Positions 50,283 through 61,799 of a stretch of 64,000 bases of DNA are shown here, in pieces. The stretch comes from Amblyomma americanum. Its lineage: Eukaryota; Arthropoda; Arachnida; Ixodida; Ixodidae. The notes under the pieces were generated by a model. The model worked only from the letters and a program-made list of their open reading frames with translations, made no database searches and was not told the origin of the DNA. Numbering within the stretch: position 1 is the first letter of the stretch; the number at the start of each line of letters is the position of its first letter. The position numbers and the translations under genes were made by a program. The stretch lies in contig NC_135505.1 of assembly GCF_052857255.1 (NCBI RefSeq), positions 55,959,868-56,023,867 on the forward strand. The letters are read 5' to 3'.

Positions 50283-50893
50283 GAACAGACAGTTGATTCA
50301 GGGCGCCATCGCCTTTGTTCATGATGAAGAAACTATCTGTGTTTAGTTCAGCGCTGTGTCTTGTCCCGTACCTCTCCTTTTTTGGTCTCATGCCGATGTC
50401 TGACGAATTCGACCATCAGTTCATGTTGCATAGGCCGCAAAACCGCGGCGGCCGCGTTTCGATGGAGGCGAAATGCAAAAGGCGCCCGTATGTGTGCGAT
50501 GTCAATGCACGCTAAAGATCCCCATGGATAGATGAACGGAAAGCTTTACTATAGACAAGCGATTTTCGACCATTTAGGATCTCAGGGCCACCGCACAGCT
50601 CTCACATTATGCAAATGTGTCCAGGCCACGTAGGGCCATGTCACTGGCACCCCGTTAACACAGCGAAGTTGGATGTCCGGTTCCTGTGACACAAGGAGGG
50701 CCTCCCGTTCCTCCTATGTTCCGGAGGATCTGCAGGGCAGCCGAAGATGTTGTGGTCCAGGGTTGCGTGCGATCATCCGCAGATAGTGCACTCTGGGGAA
50801 ACAGGGCGGAAGCTGAGGGGTGGGAAGAGTGCGGGTCTGGAGTCGCCTCCAGAGGGCATGTTGGGAGTGGGATAGGCGGGGGTGGGGAGGGGG

Positions 50894-51415
50894 CTAGAGT
50901 CGATGGGCGAGGCGTACTTGTTGTGTGAGTTCTGAGAGCGTGTGTGCCCGCCCCCTCGAGAAATCCCGGCTGTGGTCGCCATTTGCCCGGCAAATAAGTC
51001 CTCGGGCTATGTTATCGGCGGCCTCATTTCCGGGATTGCCAGAGTGAGCCGGCACCCACACGAGCTCAATACGCCCATCGGAATTTAGTGTGCACATTCT
51101 CAATATCTGCCACGCGGGGGGATAGACGCGTCTGCGGGCGAAGTTAAGAATGGCTGTTTTGTAATCGCTATGTAAGCCGCATTGGTTCGGGCGATGGCTA
51201 ATGCTATAGCTGATTCCTCTGCTTCTTCCGAGGTACAGGAGGGGTCTATGAATTGGGTGAGTGGTTGGGGCTGCTGGGTGGTAAGCCACAGCTACTGAAT
51301 GGTCTGGACCACACGCGGCGTCCACCCAGCGCACAACCTGTGAAGTGCCATATTCTTTTGTGGAGAGCTTTGGCTCACATGACTCGGCTGGATTGATGGT
51401 ACTCAGGGTGGACAT
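50894..51415 (-). pseudogene. LINE RNase H domain remnant
   Basis: The open stretch encodes FARRRVYPPAWQILRMCTLN and WVPAHSGNPGNEAADNIARG, the C-terminal half of an RNase H fold with the conserved HSG and NE(x)AD motif. The N-terminal catalytic aspartate region is in a different frame around 51200-51300, so the domain is frameshifted. Confidence 0.8.
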
Positions 51416-51890
51416 TCTTAGGAAGGGGTTTGAGGATAAGGGCGGCGTGCGTAGCGTGTGTGGGTATGCGAATTCTTAGAGAGTCGAATATATCCCGCCC
51501 TGTTTCCGTGCTTGCCAGACGAAGGTACTGTGAGTGTCGATGTGCCTCTATAAGTTCTTGTATAGCGTTGTGCATTCCTAATTTTAAGAACCTCTCCGTG
51601 CTAGTGCTCTTTGGGTTGAGTGCTGCTTTGGTAGCCATGCGGATTAGAGTATTTATTTTATCTATGTCCGCACAGGAGAGGTTCAGGTAAAGAGAGGCTT
51701 ACAGAATGCGACTGAGCACAAATGAATGCAGCACCTTGAGGTCGTCTGCTTCGCCTAGACCGGCTCGTGAGTGTGAAGCCCTTCTAAGAAGATGAATGAC
51801 GGAGTAAGTGGACTGTTTTTGTCCTTTTAGGCTAAGGTTGTTTTTCTCCGTGTCCTGTAAATGGAGGCCAAGAATGCGGAGAGTAGGTGT

Positions 51891-52110
51891 TTATAATATG
51901 GTAGTGCCATGCAGATAAATCTTGATGGGGGCGGTAGGCACGCGCTGCGGCCGAATTATGAGCAGCGATGATTTTGTGGGGGAGCATTTAAAGCCAATGC
52001 TTGTCCCGTGAATAGATATAGTTGTGGCTGCCTCTTGAAGGATCGATTCTATGTCGCCATCTGAGCCGTATGTGGTCCAAACCATTATATCATCCGCGTA
52101 AAGTGTGTGT
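51891..52110 (-). pseudogene. LINE reverse transcriptase remnant starting at the YADD box
   Basis: The frame reads TLYADDIMVWTTYGSDGDIE and continues SILQEAATTISIHG, covering the catalytic YADD and the segment after it. Codons before TLYADD belong to the split SINE, so the apparent longer ORF is a chance fusion of SINE and LINE. Confidence 0.8.
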
Positions 52111-52689
52111 CCCCATGTGTTCGAAATTATTCCAGAGCCATCCACAACGGCGGGGCCGCACTCTTAAGAACCGGCTCATGCAAACCTCTATAAACTTCTC
52201 TGTTAACAGCAATAAACAACAAAAGTTTTTCACCACCGCCACCTCTTTATTCCTCCCCTCCCTCCTTTATTCCTTCCCTTAATGCGCGGTTCGGGTGTCC
52301 AGCGAAATGTGAGACACTGCGCTACTTCCTTTCGTCAAAAACGATTTCTTTTTCCTGGGAGAACATAGGTCAGCCTAGTGTATGGGTTGCCTTGTGACTG
52401 TATGCTAATAAGTAGGTCTATATTGTTAGAAAGGAAGATAAAGATAACTAAAAGGGCAATAAAAATAAGAAAACAATGCTTTCGCATTTAAAGCACGTAG
52501 GTAGTTAAGTGCTGTCCGTAATTTTGTTCGGGAATGTAAGCGTGCAAGATTCCGCTTATGAACCCGAGAACGACGCTGTGCGTGACAATACAGGACCATC
52601 CAACTGGCAGTCGTTTCGCGGGCTCACAATGCACGGCACGCAGGAGGAAAAAAAAGGTGAAGCGTGAAATTTAAACGGTATACTTTTCT

Positions 52690-52915
52690 TTTGAGGAAAG
52701 GAAATGGCGCCGGTATCTGTCTCACTTCTAGGTGGGCACCTCAACCTGCGAAGTGAGGGAAGGGCTAAAGGAGGCAGTGAAAGAAGAGAGAAAGGGGTAC
52801 CGCAGCGGAAGGCTCCGGAATAATTTCGACTACCCAGGGCTCTTGAGCGTGCACTGTAATTGCAGAGCACACGGGCGCCTGTTGCGTTTCGCCTGCACCG
52901 AAACGAGAATAGACG
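52690..52915 (-). repeat. Diverged tRNA-derived SINE, head incomplete
   Basis: The + strand reads GGAAATGGCGCCGGTATCTG, GTGAGGGAAGGGCTAAAGGA, AGGCTCCGGAATAATTTCGA and AGCACACGGGCGCC, the SINE body inverted. The tRNA head beyond CACCGAAAC is lost. Confidence 0.75.
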
Positions 52916-52919
52916 GGAC

Positions 52920-54540
52920 AGAGCGGATAAAGAGGGGAGCAAGACACAATTGCAGGGGCAAGGAGGACGCTCAGCAATGCCTATAATAGCCCGAAGCTGT
53001 AAAAGCAATGGAAGCGCATGGCCACGCCCTTTGCCGGCTCCGTCAACGGTACACTTGCAACGTTCAAGTGGCTGGCTTCAAGGGACTTCAAAGTTCAAGT
53101 GACTCACGCCTTGTGCGAGTGAAGGGCCCCATAGAGCAGACAGGTTGTCCTGGCGTTGTCCACAAGATTTTCTGTATAGCGACGTACTGCACGCTGCATA
53201 GATAGCTTAGAGTGGGGGCTCAAAAAAAAAAAAGTTCTATGCGACGCTAATATTACGTGGCCAAGGGCAACTCTATCGTCACCTTTCTTTCAGAGCATCT
53301 CAAAAACGGTGAATGGAATTACGAGCGTATAATTAAAAAAAAATATTAACTTCACCTAAGTACGCCCCTGATAGTGCAGTACGTGCGCGTACGAGCGATG
53401 CGTCATGCCATGAACCGTACTGGAGGTTATCTTCCCGAGAGACACTTATTCACAATGCGTCACCTCTTCTCTTCAGAAGCAACGGCCCATTAAAATTGTA
53501 ACATTGTGAACAAAGAAACCGCGTGGATATCGAATCACAGCGTCCAGTTACCTTTAATTGTCATTCGTTTACTTTGCGAGCGGCTGTTTTTACACACAGA
53601 GGAAGTGGTCGAAAAGTCAGACTATCCCACAGTTCAGCCGACCTCACAGCCGTTCTCTAAATAATTAAATGTATAAGTAACTCTATCGGATACGCCTGCT
53701 GTCGAGTAGGCTACCTTCCCTTCGTGACACTTATTAGGCTGCTCCTCAAGACTACGTCGACAAGCAGTGCGAAGTCGCTTGTATGGAATAGATGCATCGT
53801 ATACATTAGCACCGCCTAACACGCTGTAATAATGGCGCCCTATAGCGTTCCATCCAATGCAGATAAACCGAACTTGGATCACGACGAAGAGGCGTCCTTA
53901 TCTGAGGTGCATAGTTTGCTGTCAAGATCAGCGGGGTATTGGGCGAGTTGATACCGATCACTACAATGACGCTTCTCGTGGAGGCATCATTATTCAGGGC
54001 CCCCGCCGCTGTCATGACGTCACTTTCCGTTCGTTTTATGAGCGAAGGCGCAGAGGAACGATTGCCGACTGCGATGGCTTGTTGCTGCGGAAGCCCGGTA
54101 TGGCAGGCACGGCACAGTGGCGAGTGGAGAGATCAGCTCAAGTTACACGCGCTCCGAAGGGAGGAATCGCAACGCGCTGTGCTTCGGTCCGCGGAGACCC
54201 TGATAGCGACAGCGCCAGGCTGTTCTCATTTGCAGCAAGGGGAGGCCGGCAGGAAGCAACTTTTGTCAAGCGCGCCGCTTCCCAAGCGTCAGAGTGCCGG
54301 TGTGCCGATTAGGCCGTTGTCGGCACAGTGTCGGAAGACACTGTTGCGTGGCCGCAGGGAGAGATTTCGGCTTAAAATAAGAAGTTCTTGCATAGATAGT
54401 CGGCACACAGTGCATAGTCCGCAGGGACGAATTCCGACTGCAAATGAAGTGTTTTTAGTGCGCTAGCACCTATGGGGCCATTCCTCGCATTTAGCCGTTG
54501 TGTGTGTGTTTATTTGTTTGTCATAGACCGGTTTTATGGC
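52920..54540. other. Stretch with no recognised gene
   Basis: Overlapping frames of up to 175 codons occur in all directions around 53857-54466, but none has a recognisable motif or clean splice structure. The base composition rises in GC there, which favours chance frames. Confidence 0.5.
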
Positions 54541-54544
54541 AGGC

Positions 54545-54855
54545 CGCTCACCTGCCCACCAGGTGGTGGGCAACCTGCAAATGTATATATGTATACCTAG
54601 CAATTTGCCCACAGCGTCAGGCGGCAGCGTACTCAAACGTGAGAGGCTGCTCCGGAAGAGCACCCCGGATCGCAACCCAACCCAAGTAACCCGTATCCCA
54701 CCGATGGCAGCACCTGTCATAGAAAGGCAGTGGCGCTTCGCTTGACCGCTGCACCACTGCGCTAGGAGGGGTAGGAAGATTGCCAGGGACCTATTAATGG
54801 AGAGAATGACCAGTTCCGCATTCATTGACGTTAACATATTATCACTATCCGAACA
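54545..54855 (-). repeat. SINE-like family B, copy 2
   Basis: Contains GATGGCAGCACCTGTCAT, CTTGACCGCTGCACCACTGC and GCTAGGAGGGG in the same order as at 21385-21690. A 50 bp stretch (about 54575-54625) is not shared. Confidence 0.55.
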
Positions 54856-55325
54856 GCTGCCATTCATGAACACTGGACCTGAACACTGGAACCGAGATGA
54901 AAACCGAGCTGCTAGCGCGCCTATTTAATTTGGCCTAACTACGCAAATCGACCATCATTTTTGATTGTCACCAAGCAGTGTACATTCGGTTAGCAGAAAT
55001 TTTATTTTCAAGTTGTGAAGTCATTTCTAAAACCCGTTAAGATTACTTTCGACAGAGCCTGACCGAATAAACCAAGTCAAGAATGTCGGATTCAACGAAC
55101 GGGTCTTCATCGCCTTCAGAATTCGGCGCTTCTGTTGCAGAAGTTTCGAGGCCGGCTTGCGTGAAGCTGTTGACAGCTTCCTGGACGTCTTATTCAGCAG
55201 CCGTGGTACGAGGCGTTACGTACTTCACCGCCCCTGGCGTTATTCATCGAGGTTTTGCGAGTGTGCTCATCAATCCAAGCTCTTAAAAGCAACCGCCCCA
55301 AGCAACATTCGCTTCTTTGGTTCTT

Positions 55326-55620
55326 TGGTTTTTTTTGGGGGAAAGGAAATGGCGCAGTATCTGTCTCATATATCGTTGGACACCTGAACCACGCCTTAAG
55401 GGAAGGGATAAAGGAGGGAGTGAAGGAAGAAAGGGGTGCCGTAGTGGAGGGCTGCGGAATAATTTCGACCACCTGGGGATATTTAACGTGCACTGACATC
55501 GCACAGCACACGGGGGCCTTAACGTTTTTCCTCCATAAAAAGCAGCCGCCGCGGTCGGGTCCGAACCCGGGAACTCCGGATTAGTAGTCGAGCGCCCTAA
55601 CCACTGAGCCACCGCGGCGG
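55326..55620 (-). repeat. Full-length tRNA-derived SINE, copy
   Basis: The tail (GGGGGAAAGGAAATGGCGCA) comes first on the + strand, and the head last, with CGGGTCCGAACCCGGGAAC (B box, one change) and AACCACTGAGCCACCGCGG (A box, inverted). The body matches 47750-48052 closely. Confidence 0.88.
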
Positions 55621-55844
55621 GTCAGCATTCGCTTCCATATCGTATGCTGATTGCATGCTGGACCTGCATGATATCGCTATGTGATTAAGCACGGTGAAAT
55701 GTCGACGGTGCGGTCGAGACATGTATTAACGTGATAGCGTCAAAGGCCTCGTTGACCAGCAAATCCGGTGTCGCAGTTGTCGGCGTTGTGATAAATCACG
55801 GGCATGCTTCTGGCAGGTGGTCCCCAGAGAGCAGCCTAGGAGGC

Positions 55845-56170
55845 AAGTGGGCTACCTAGGTCACGTGACCTTGCTTCGTCAACACAACCTGCCCATCGGG
55901 TAGTGAGCAAGCTGCCCACCCTGGCAGGTGGCAGTTAAATTAATGAGTGGTCGTTCGGGAAGAGCAACCTGGGTCGCACAAGGCCCACCGCTGGGAGCAC
56001 CTGCCATCCTCGGGGCAGTGGCGCATCGCTTAACCGCTGCACCACTGCGCTGGTAGTGACGTGAGGACTCCCAGGGATCTACGACTGTATAGAGTAGATA
56101 ATGACCTTCTGCATATATGGGAATGAACCCATTACACTATCGCGTCATATTGTTAGGATGGAGCTTAAGT
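55845..56170 (-). repeat. SINE-like family B, copy 3
   Basis: Contains CTAGGTCACGTGACCTTGCT, GAAGAGCAACCTGGGTCGCA, CCGCTGCACCACTGCGCTGG and CATTACACTATCGCGTCAT. It is the longest of the four copies and useful as a reference for the others. Confidence 0.6.
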
Positions 56171-56756
56171 GTGCCCTCGAAATTTCTTTTTTACTTTGAC
56201 AGCCACCCTACATCTTCCGCTCAAACAGGCAATCTTAAAAAAATTAAATCATATATAGTACGCACGACAGGAAAATTCAGCTTTTAAACACGTGTAAGCA
56301 GCGGGCTATAGTCCGGAAAATACAGTACGAGGAACGCGGTCAAATCATTACTCGATGCCAAACGTAATACGGGGAACATGAAATGCAGAACATCCGAATA
56401 GTCAAGTACTGTACAGGCTGCCATGGTAGACTGGTGCTTGCATGTGGGATCTTGCATGGTGTAACAGGCAGACGTGCCGACCCTAAAAATGGATGTAACC
56501 AAAACATTTCAAAGTAATTTTCTAATTGCGCTCTTCTGCTTTTATGACGGCTACCATTCATTCACAGCTCGCGAGTGCATCTTAGAATAACATGATAAAA
56601 GTATGGAATGTCATTGCAGTTCCGGTAACCCAGGCGCCACACAAAATCGTCAAAACGTCTTTGCGGGACATATGTGGGATGAAATAAATTTATTTTTCGT
56701 GAGGTCCAAAAGAAGGACGGATTAAGGGGTCTTAAAGAAAAAAAAGTCCAGGAATT

Positions 56757-57179
56757 ATGCACAGCAATACCCCCAAAAAGCGCGTAAACAGCTCACGAAA
56801 AAGCGAAGAGGTTTTGTGGCGTAAGCTACAAACTGGAGTATTTCCAACGCCCGAGCTTTATAGCAAGCGGCTCCCGGAGATTTTCAGCCCCAGGTACAAG
56901 CATTGTGAGGGTATCGCGTACATGATCCATAAAATATGCACGTGTCCTAGCTTTAGAAAACCTTACAGAACAAATGAGGCCTGGGAGGAACTGCTGCTCA
57001 AAGAGGAAGAAAAGAAACAACGGGAAGTTATCCGTCTCGCCCTGGCCGCTGCTGTGATTCGGGAGATCCTGGTTGTTGGCTGTGGGGGAGGACATGGCTG
57101 GGACCGAGCAGCGCCTCGGATCCCCTTCAACCTTTTGACGAGTGCTAATAAATGTTATTTCTCTCACTTATCTCTCTAG
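56757..57179 (+). pseudogene. 3' end of an I/R1-type LINE ORF2, plus strand
   Basis: The 140-codon stretch reads EEVLWRKLQTGVFPTPELYS, then FSPRYKHCEGIAYMIHKICT and CPSF, the terminal CCHC knuckle of I/R1/LOA-like ORF2. A lysine-glutamate-rich helix follows (EEKKQREVIRLALAAAVI). The last part, FNLLTSANKCYFSHLSL, is the element's 3' end with AATAAATG in the DNA (about 57147-57154). RT and RNase H are missing, so it is 5'-truncated. It is not a host gene. Confidence 0.7.
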
Positions 57180-57755
57180 GCCTCTTGCATTGGGATAGGT
57201 GCTCCACGCGTGCCTTCTTGCAACCGAATAATAGACCTCCGTTCTTTGACCGGTAAATCATTCCTTTATAGTTAACCGCGCGTGCACTGCCCGCGCTTGG
57301 TCGCTGCTTGGGAGCGTGTGCATGAGCAACTAAGTGCGTCCGTGAGCCGCGCTGAAGGATGCCGCGTCGTGGACGAGCGGCTGAAATCGGACAGGCGGCC
57401 GAAGTGAATGGCAGGAAGGTTTTTGCACGCAGGCAGCGGTACGGAATGATTTGTGTCTTTTATTAAGTTTGTACAGCAAGCGCCTTAAATCCGGCTGAGA
57501 TATGATTGATTCGCGGAACCTGCGTAGTCTTCTCGCCTTCCGTAGACCACGAGATGGCGGGCAGCTTTTTTATTCGTATTGGACTAGAGCGCGCCTCCGT
57601 GTCGGCACGTCAAGCATGCATGCTGCGCATCTTACGTGTGGTTAAAAACATTTTTGACATATTTCCTTGCCAGCTGCTCGCTTTTAAGCCGAGAATCATT
57701 ACAAGGGCCCCACCCCGATTGGTTGCTAAGTAAAGCCCGTCGCATTTGTTGTAGA

Positions 57756-57960
57756 CAGGGGTGCGCAAATGCCCTCAGTTTTACTTTTCCTCCCTCACCA
57801 TCGCTTTTAAATCCATGGCCCTCCCTCAACCTCGCCGTCATTTTGAAAAGTTATCCGGCCCTCCCTCGCCTTCACTTCGAAAAATTTGCCGACCCTCGAC
57901 TTCAAATCGTCGACACTCCCTCACCCTCACTGACGGTTGTTTTAAAACTCGAGTTATGTT
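57756..57960. repeat. Pyrimidine-rich CCCTCCCTCACC-type repeat with hAT-like end
   Basis: It begins CAGGGGTGCGCAAATGCCCT, similar to hAT-type ends. It then holds repeated units based on CCTCCCTCAACCTCG / CCTCCCTCGCCTTCA spaced by TTTTGAAAAGTT. The other end was not found. A related array is at 60750-60955. Confidence 0.45.
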
Positions 57961-59129
57961 TTCTGGTCGGCAAATTCTGGCGATATTACTAGTAATAAAC
58001 ATACGAGACAAGCCCCCAAGTCACTATTGGACGAGAGGCTAGATACTTACACTGTTGTGTGTGTGAGTTGTTTGAGCTAAAGCATGAGAGAAAACCGAGA
58101 CAGTTACGAGCTGAGCCTCAAAATATCAATCTGCCTTTACTTCTGGCACGCACTACATTCATACATATGCCCTGCCCATACAACATTTCATTGTGGCCCA
58201 TGTGCTTATTTATGTACGCCAAGAATATTTAGGAAACAATAGAGCAGCGTTTACCACGACAATTCCAATAGGTGCTAAGCACAGAATAGACTCAGAACTA
58301 GTAAAGTTTGTATCACCGATGACTGAGATAGCAATGGGTCTTCTGAATTTGTAATCTCCCACCATTTCGTCGTTTTCCTGCATGGTCGTTTGGGTGACGG
58401 TTCCACGCGCACAGATGGTGAAGACCACGCTTTCAAACTACACCTGAGAGACTGGCAGCTTAACACGCGTGAACGCGGGTACGTGACAGAAACGACGACA
58501 TTGCAAGCACAGCTCGAGAGCTTGGCAGTTCGTACAGGCAGGATGTTAAGCCTTTTCCCAACTGATTGTTCATCTGGGGGAAGTGTATGAACCGACAGAC
58601 ATTAACTGATGGGAGTGGCGATGTGCTCAGCTTTGCCTCGCGTCTAGTGCTCTGTTGCTCAGTCTTTTTGCGATGTGTTTCGTGGCGTTTCCTAAAAGTT
58701 TTGCAAATAATTTAAAGTAAATAGAATATATTTTCACTGCAATAAATTCCATGTTAAAAAAAAAGCTGTGGCGATGGCGTAGTCGATTGAAGTAGCGGCC
58801 AGCGGAACTGATTTTTTATTAGCGCCGCGGGTACGGTTCGCGCTCCCCCACCTATCAAGTTTTTTTTTTTATTTCTTTAGCGTCTTCCCGCCAGTGCGAT
58901 GTCGGCTTTCCGCTGCAGTGAGGCTGTTATGCGGTCGCTTAAAATAAAACATGATTCAGGCCACTTGAAAATCAGACGAGTCGCTAAACTGTAGCATTTG
59001 GGCTGAATAATAGTAATCACTAACTCCCCGAGTCTGGAGTGAACGATTCCTGTGTTAGCTATTTTAGTGCTCTAGCGCTTCCAATGCGCGGATAAGTGGT
59101 TGACTGTCTGTCCGAAGCCTGCTTCTAAC

Positions 59130-59420
59130 ACGTGGGCCACCTTGGTCACGTGGCATTGTGACGTCATCACAAGCTGCTCACCGGATTGTGGGCAAACTGC
59201 CCACCGGGGTAGTTCAATATATGATTAGTCCTGAGAGATTCCCCAGGAGCAACACAGGTCTCGCAAGCCCCACCGCTGGGAGCACCTGCCATCGCAGGGC
59301 AGTGGCGCAACCCTTAAGCGCTGCACCACTGCGCCTGGAGGGGTATGGGGACTCCTAGCTAGGTATCTGTGAATGTAGAGAAGAATGACCAATTCTACCG
59401 CAGTAAATGTCTAAAATGAT
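59130..59420 (-). repeat. SINE-like family B, copy 4
   Basis: Contains GGGCAAACTGCCCACCGGGG, GGGAGCACCTGCCATCGCAG and AGCGCTGCACCACTGCGCCT, as in the other copies. Confidence 0.6.
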
Positions 59421-60749
59421 GCAATAACACGTAAACTTACAACATATGATATATCAACCAATGTGAGCCAGTTCACGCCAAGAAAAAAGCACAGAAAGTC
59501 AAGATAAACTGTGCAAAACCAGGGCTAATCTGCTTGCGCACGATAATTCGTGGTTAACCCCAAGCTAAAGTGCCCGTTATTTTTTTGCTTGCACGTCTAT
59601 GCGTTACCCAAAGGGTGAGTGTCAATTGCCGGCCATGCCTACAAGGAATTGTTTTATGAAATTAGCCGCGCGTTACGGGGTCACATGTCTCCTCAGGGAG
59701 AGAAATAAACCAAGAGATGTTCCTGTAATTTGGAGAGCAGCACGACTTTTCTTTTTTTAGCACCTCGTGCGATGCAAGGCGGAGTGAGGGATGATTCAGA
59801 CCAAGGTGGTTAAGCTGCTGCTTCATTTCTACAGTAAGTCGATCCCCAGTGCCGCCGGGTACTCACCGGTGATACAATGGGTACAAGCTATCCCCTGGTC
59901 TGGTGCTCGGCCTATTTAGTGTGAAATGCTTGGGAAATGGGTCTTCGACACCACCTTGAGAATTTGAAAATACCTTGTGTTATGGCGCTCTTTGGCCATA
60001 GATGCCCTCGCGCCATAAAAATCCATCATCATCATTTCTTCAGTAAGACTACAATGGTTGGCTTTGCCCACCCCATTGCGGCAGAGATTTCCTATACCGC
60101 AATTTCAGCAAAAATTGAAGATATGACTGCACTGGCCTGCTCACAGTGTGAATGCAAAGAGTCTACACCAACGCCGCCAACAGGCTTTAATTTGGCAGTA
60201 GAATTTCGTAGAAGCATTTTTGCACTGCAGTCTCTCTTTTCAACCTCACTGAGCTGAAATCGGACTTAACTTCGGAAAACAAGTTGGGAATTCACCAGCC
60301 TTACTAGTTATATTTTCTACATGTTTTACTGTATACTCTGGTCATCTGACAGACTCGTGGCTGATAATGGAAATGAAAACTGCGATACCACGGTTCCCGT
60401 TGGAGCGGTGGCCAACCGCACGGGCCGGCCAGTGCTTTCTTGTTAGCGCACTATAAGGGTGTTTCACCTAAGAGTTTACACTATATTTAGAAATGAGCTT
60501 TTTTGAGCTAGAAGAGCGCTTTTTTCGGCATAGCATTGTCAGCGGTGCAGTACATTGCAGCGACGGGGAAGGCGTGTGGCTTCCCGCGTTTCGTGTTCGC
60601 CTCGTGTGCCTCCAGACTGCAGGAACAACGTCTTCACCGGGAACATTCACCCTAAGAACTAACGCTTTAAAACCTGAATTCATAACGGCCTGCACAGACA
60701 AAAACGTTAGCCCGGAGTACGGGTCGGGCCACCACATTCACCTTCAGAC

Positions 60750-60955
60750 AGTGCATCTTGGCCTCCCTCCCCCTCACCTCATCACATCTTCCCTCCCTCA
60801 CCTCCTCATGTCTTCCCTCCCTCGCCTTCACCTCACCATGTACTTCCTCCCTCAGCCTCGTCCTCACAAATTTTCGTGTGCCCATTCTCCCTCACCATCA
60901 CCTCACCGAGTGAAACCCTCATGAGGGCCCGCCCTCGTTAGGATGCCCATCTCTG
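60750..60955. repeat. Pyrimidine-rich CCCTCACCTC array
   Basis: Repeats of CCTCCCTCACCTC and CTCACCATG-like units end in GATGCCCATCTCTG, which on the other strand begins CAGAGATGGGCATC, a hAT-like terminus. It is of the same general type as 57756-57960. Confidence 0.45.
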
Positions 60956-61639
60956 CTGCTCATATAAAGGATTATAGAACAACAGAAAATGAAATCTTTA
61001 TAGATGCATTTCACGACTGCAGAAAAGTTGTTTGACGATTACGCTTCTCACTAATGTGATTTTTGAGCGCAGCTGCTGCGGTAATTGACACGTGGGCGAC
61101 CGCATACGGAACGCGCCGTGCCGAGCGGAGGCGGCTCGGTTTCGGCTTGGGCAGCGCACAGCGGCCCGCCGCCGCTGATCCTCCCCTCGCAAGAACGGAC
61201 GACGGCGCGCGCTACTTTGGCGCCATCTCTTAGCGGGCCGCCGCCGCGAAGCCCGTCTTCCGGTTGCCATCGTACCCTCCTCCTCCCCCGCTTTCCTTCT
61301 TGCGCTCTATTCGCTCTCGCCGTACTTGCTTTCATCCTCCGCTGAGCTGCCCGTTCGCTTTGCCGGTTACGCCCTAGGCTGACGGCGCGAGCAAAGAGCG
61401 CCGCTCGATCCACAAACAGGCGCTGCGTATTCACACCTGCGCTCTGGAACGCGGCTCTGCTGGCGTCGTGCAGCTGGGTTAGAAAAGCGAATGCATCCAC
61501 TGAAGATGAAACCGCTCGAGGCACATTCCAGAGAGGAAGAGAGCGCGTGAGGAGGAGGAGTCCAGTGTCGTCCGATGAAGGTGGTGCGCGGAAAAAACGA
61601 AACTGGAACACAGCTCGGGAACGAAACTGGAACTGGAGC

Positions 61640-61745
61640 TCAGCTGCTTCAGTATCGATGGCAGATGCCGGTGCTAGCAAATATCTTTTCCTTCCTTATT
61701 ATTATTATTTTAATAAAACAAATTACTACTACTACTACTTCTTAC
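61640..61745 (+). repeat. LINE 3' end with (ACT)n tail
   Basis: CTGCTTCAGTATCGATGGCA and AGATGCCGGTGCTAGCAAAT are followed by TTTCCTTCCTTATTATTATT and ACTACTACTACT. It is the same unit as 48200-48300 with another simple-repeat tail. The GC-rich stretch to its left, 61080-61640, holds no recognised gene. Confidence 0.6.
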
Positions 61746-61799
61746 AGCACACTTGCCAACAAAAACAGCATTAGAAGGGGAGAAAATGGAGTTACATCA

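Larger units (their letters stand above)
50527..52110 (-). mobile_element. 5'-truncated I/R1-type LINE inside a SINE, 7 bp target duplication
   Basis: CCCCATG flanks the insert at 50520-50526 and 52111-52117. The - strand carries a piece of RT beginning at its catalytic box (TLYADDIMVWTTYG, about 52110-52070). A linker with frame breaks follows. Then comes an RNase H domain with SDGRIELVWVPAHSGNPGNE and AADNIARG (about 51090-51000). An RNase H after RT is typical of the I/R1-type clades. The ORF is broken by frameshifts. Confidence 0.85.
50440..52350 (+). repeat. tRNA-derived SINE split by a LINE insertion
   Basis: The left piece, 50440-50526, reads CGTTTCGATGGAGGCGAAAT and GTCAATGCACGCTAAAGATC and then CCCATG. 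The right piece resumes at 52111 with CCCCATGTGTTCGAAATTAT and TCCAGAGCCATCCAC. After a further insert of about 95 bp (52150-52245) comes the SINE tail, CTCCCTCCTTTATTCCTTCC to 52345. The two halves are collinear with the 47750 copy. Confidence 0.8.

Noticed and set aside
53857..54466. Overlapping 151- and 175-codon frames
   Set aside because: They lie in different frames of the same GC-rich stretch, without conserved motifs or splice context.
55083..55286. 67-codon serine-rich frame starting MSDSTNGSSSPSEF
   Set aside because: It has a plausible start but no recognisable domain, no downstream exon and no support; left unannotated.
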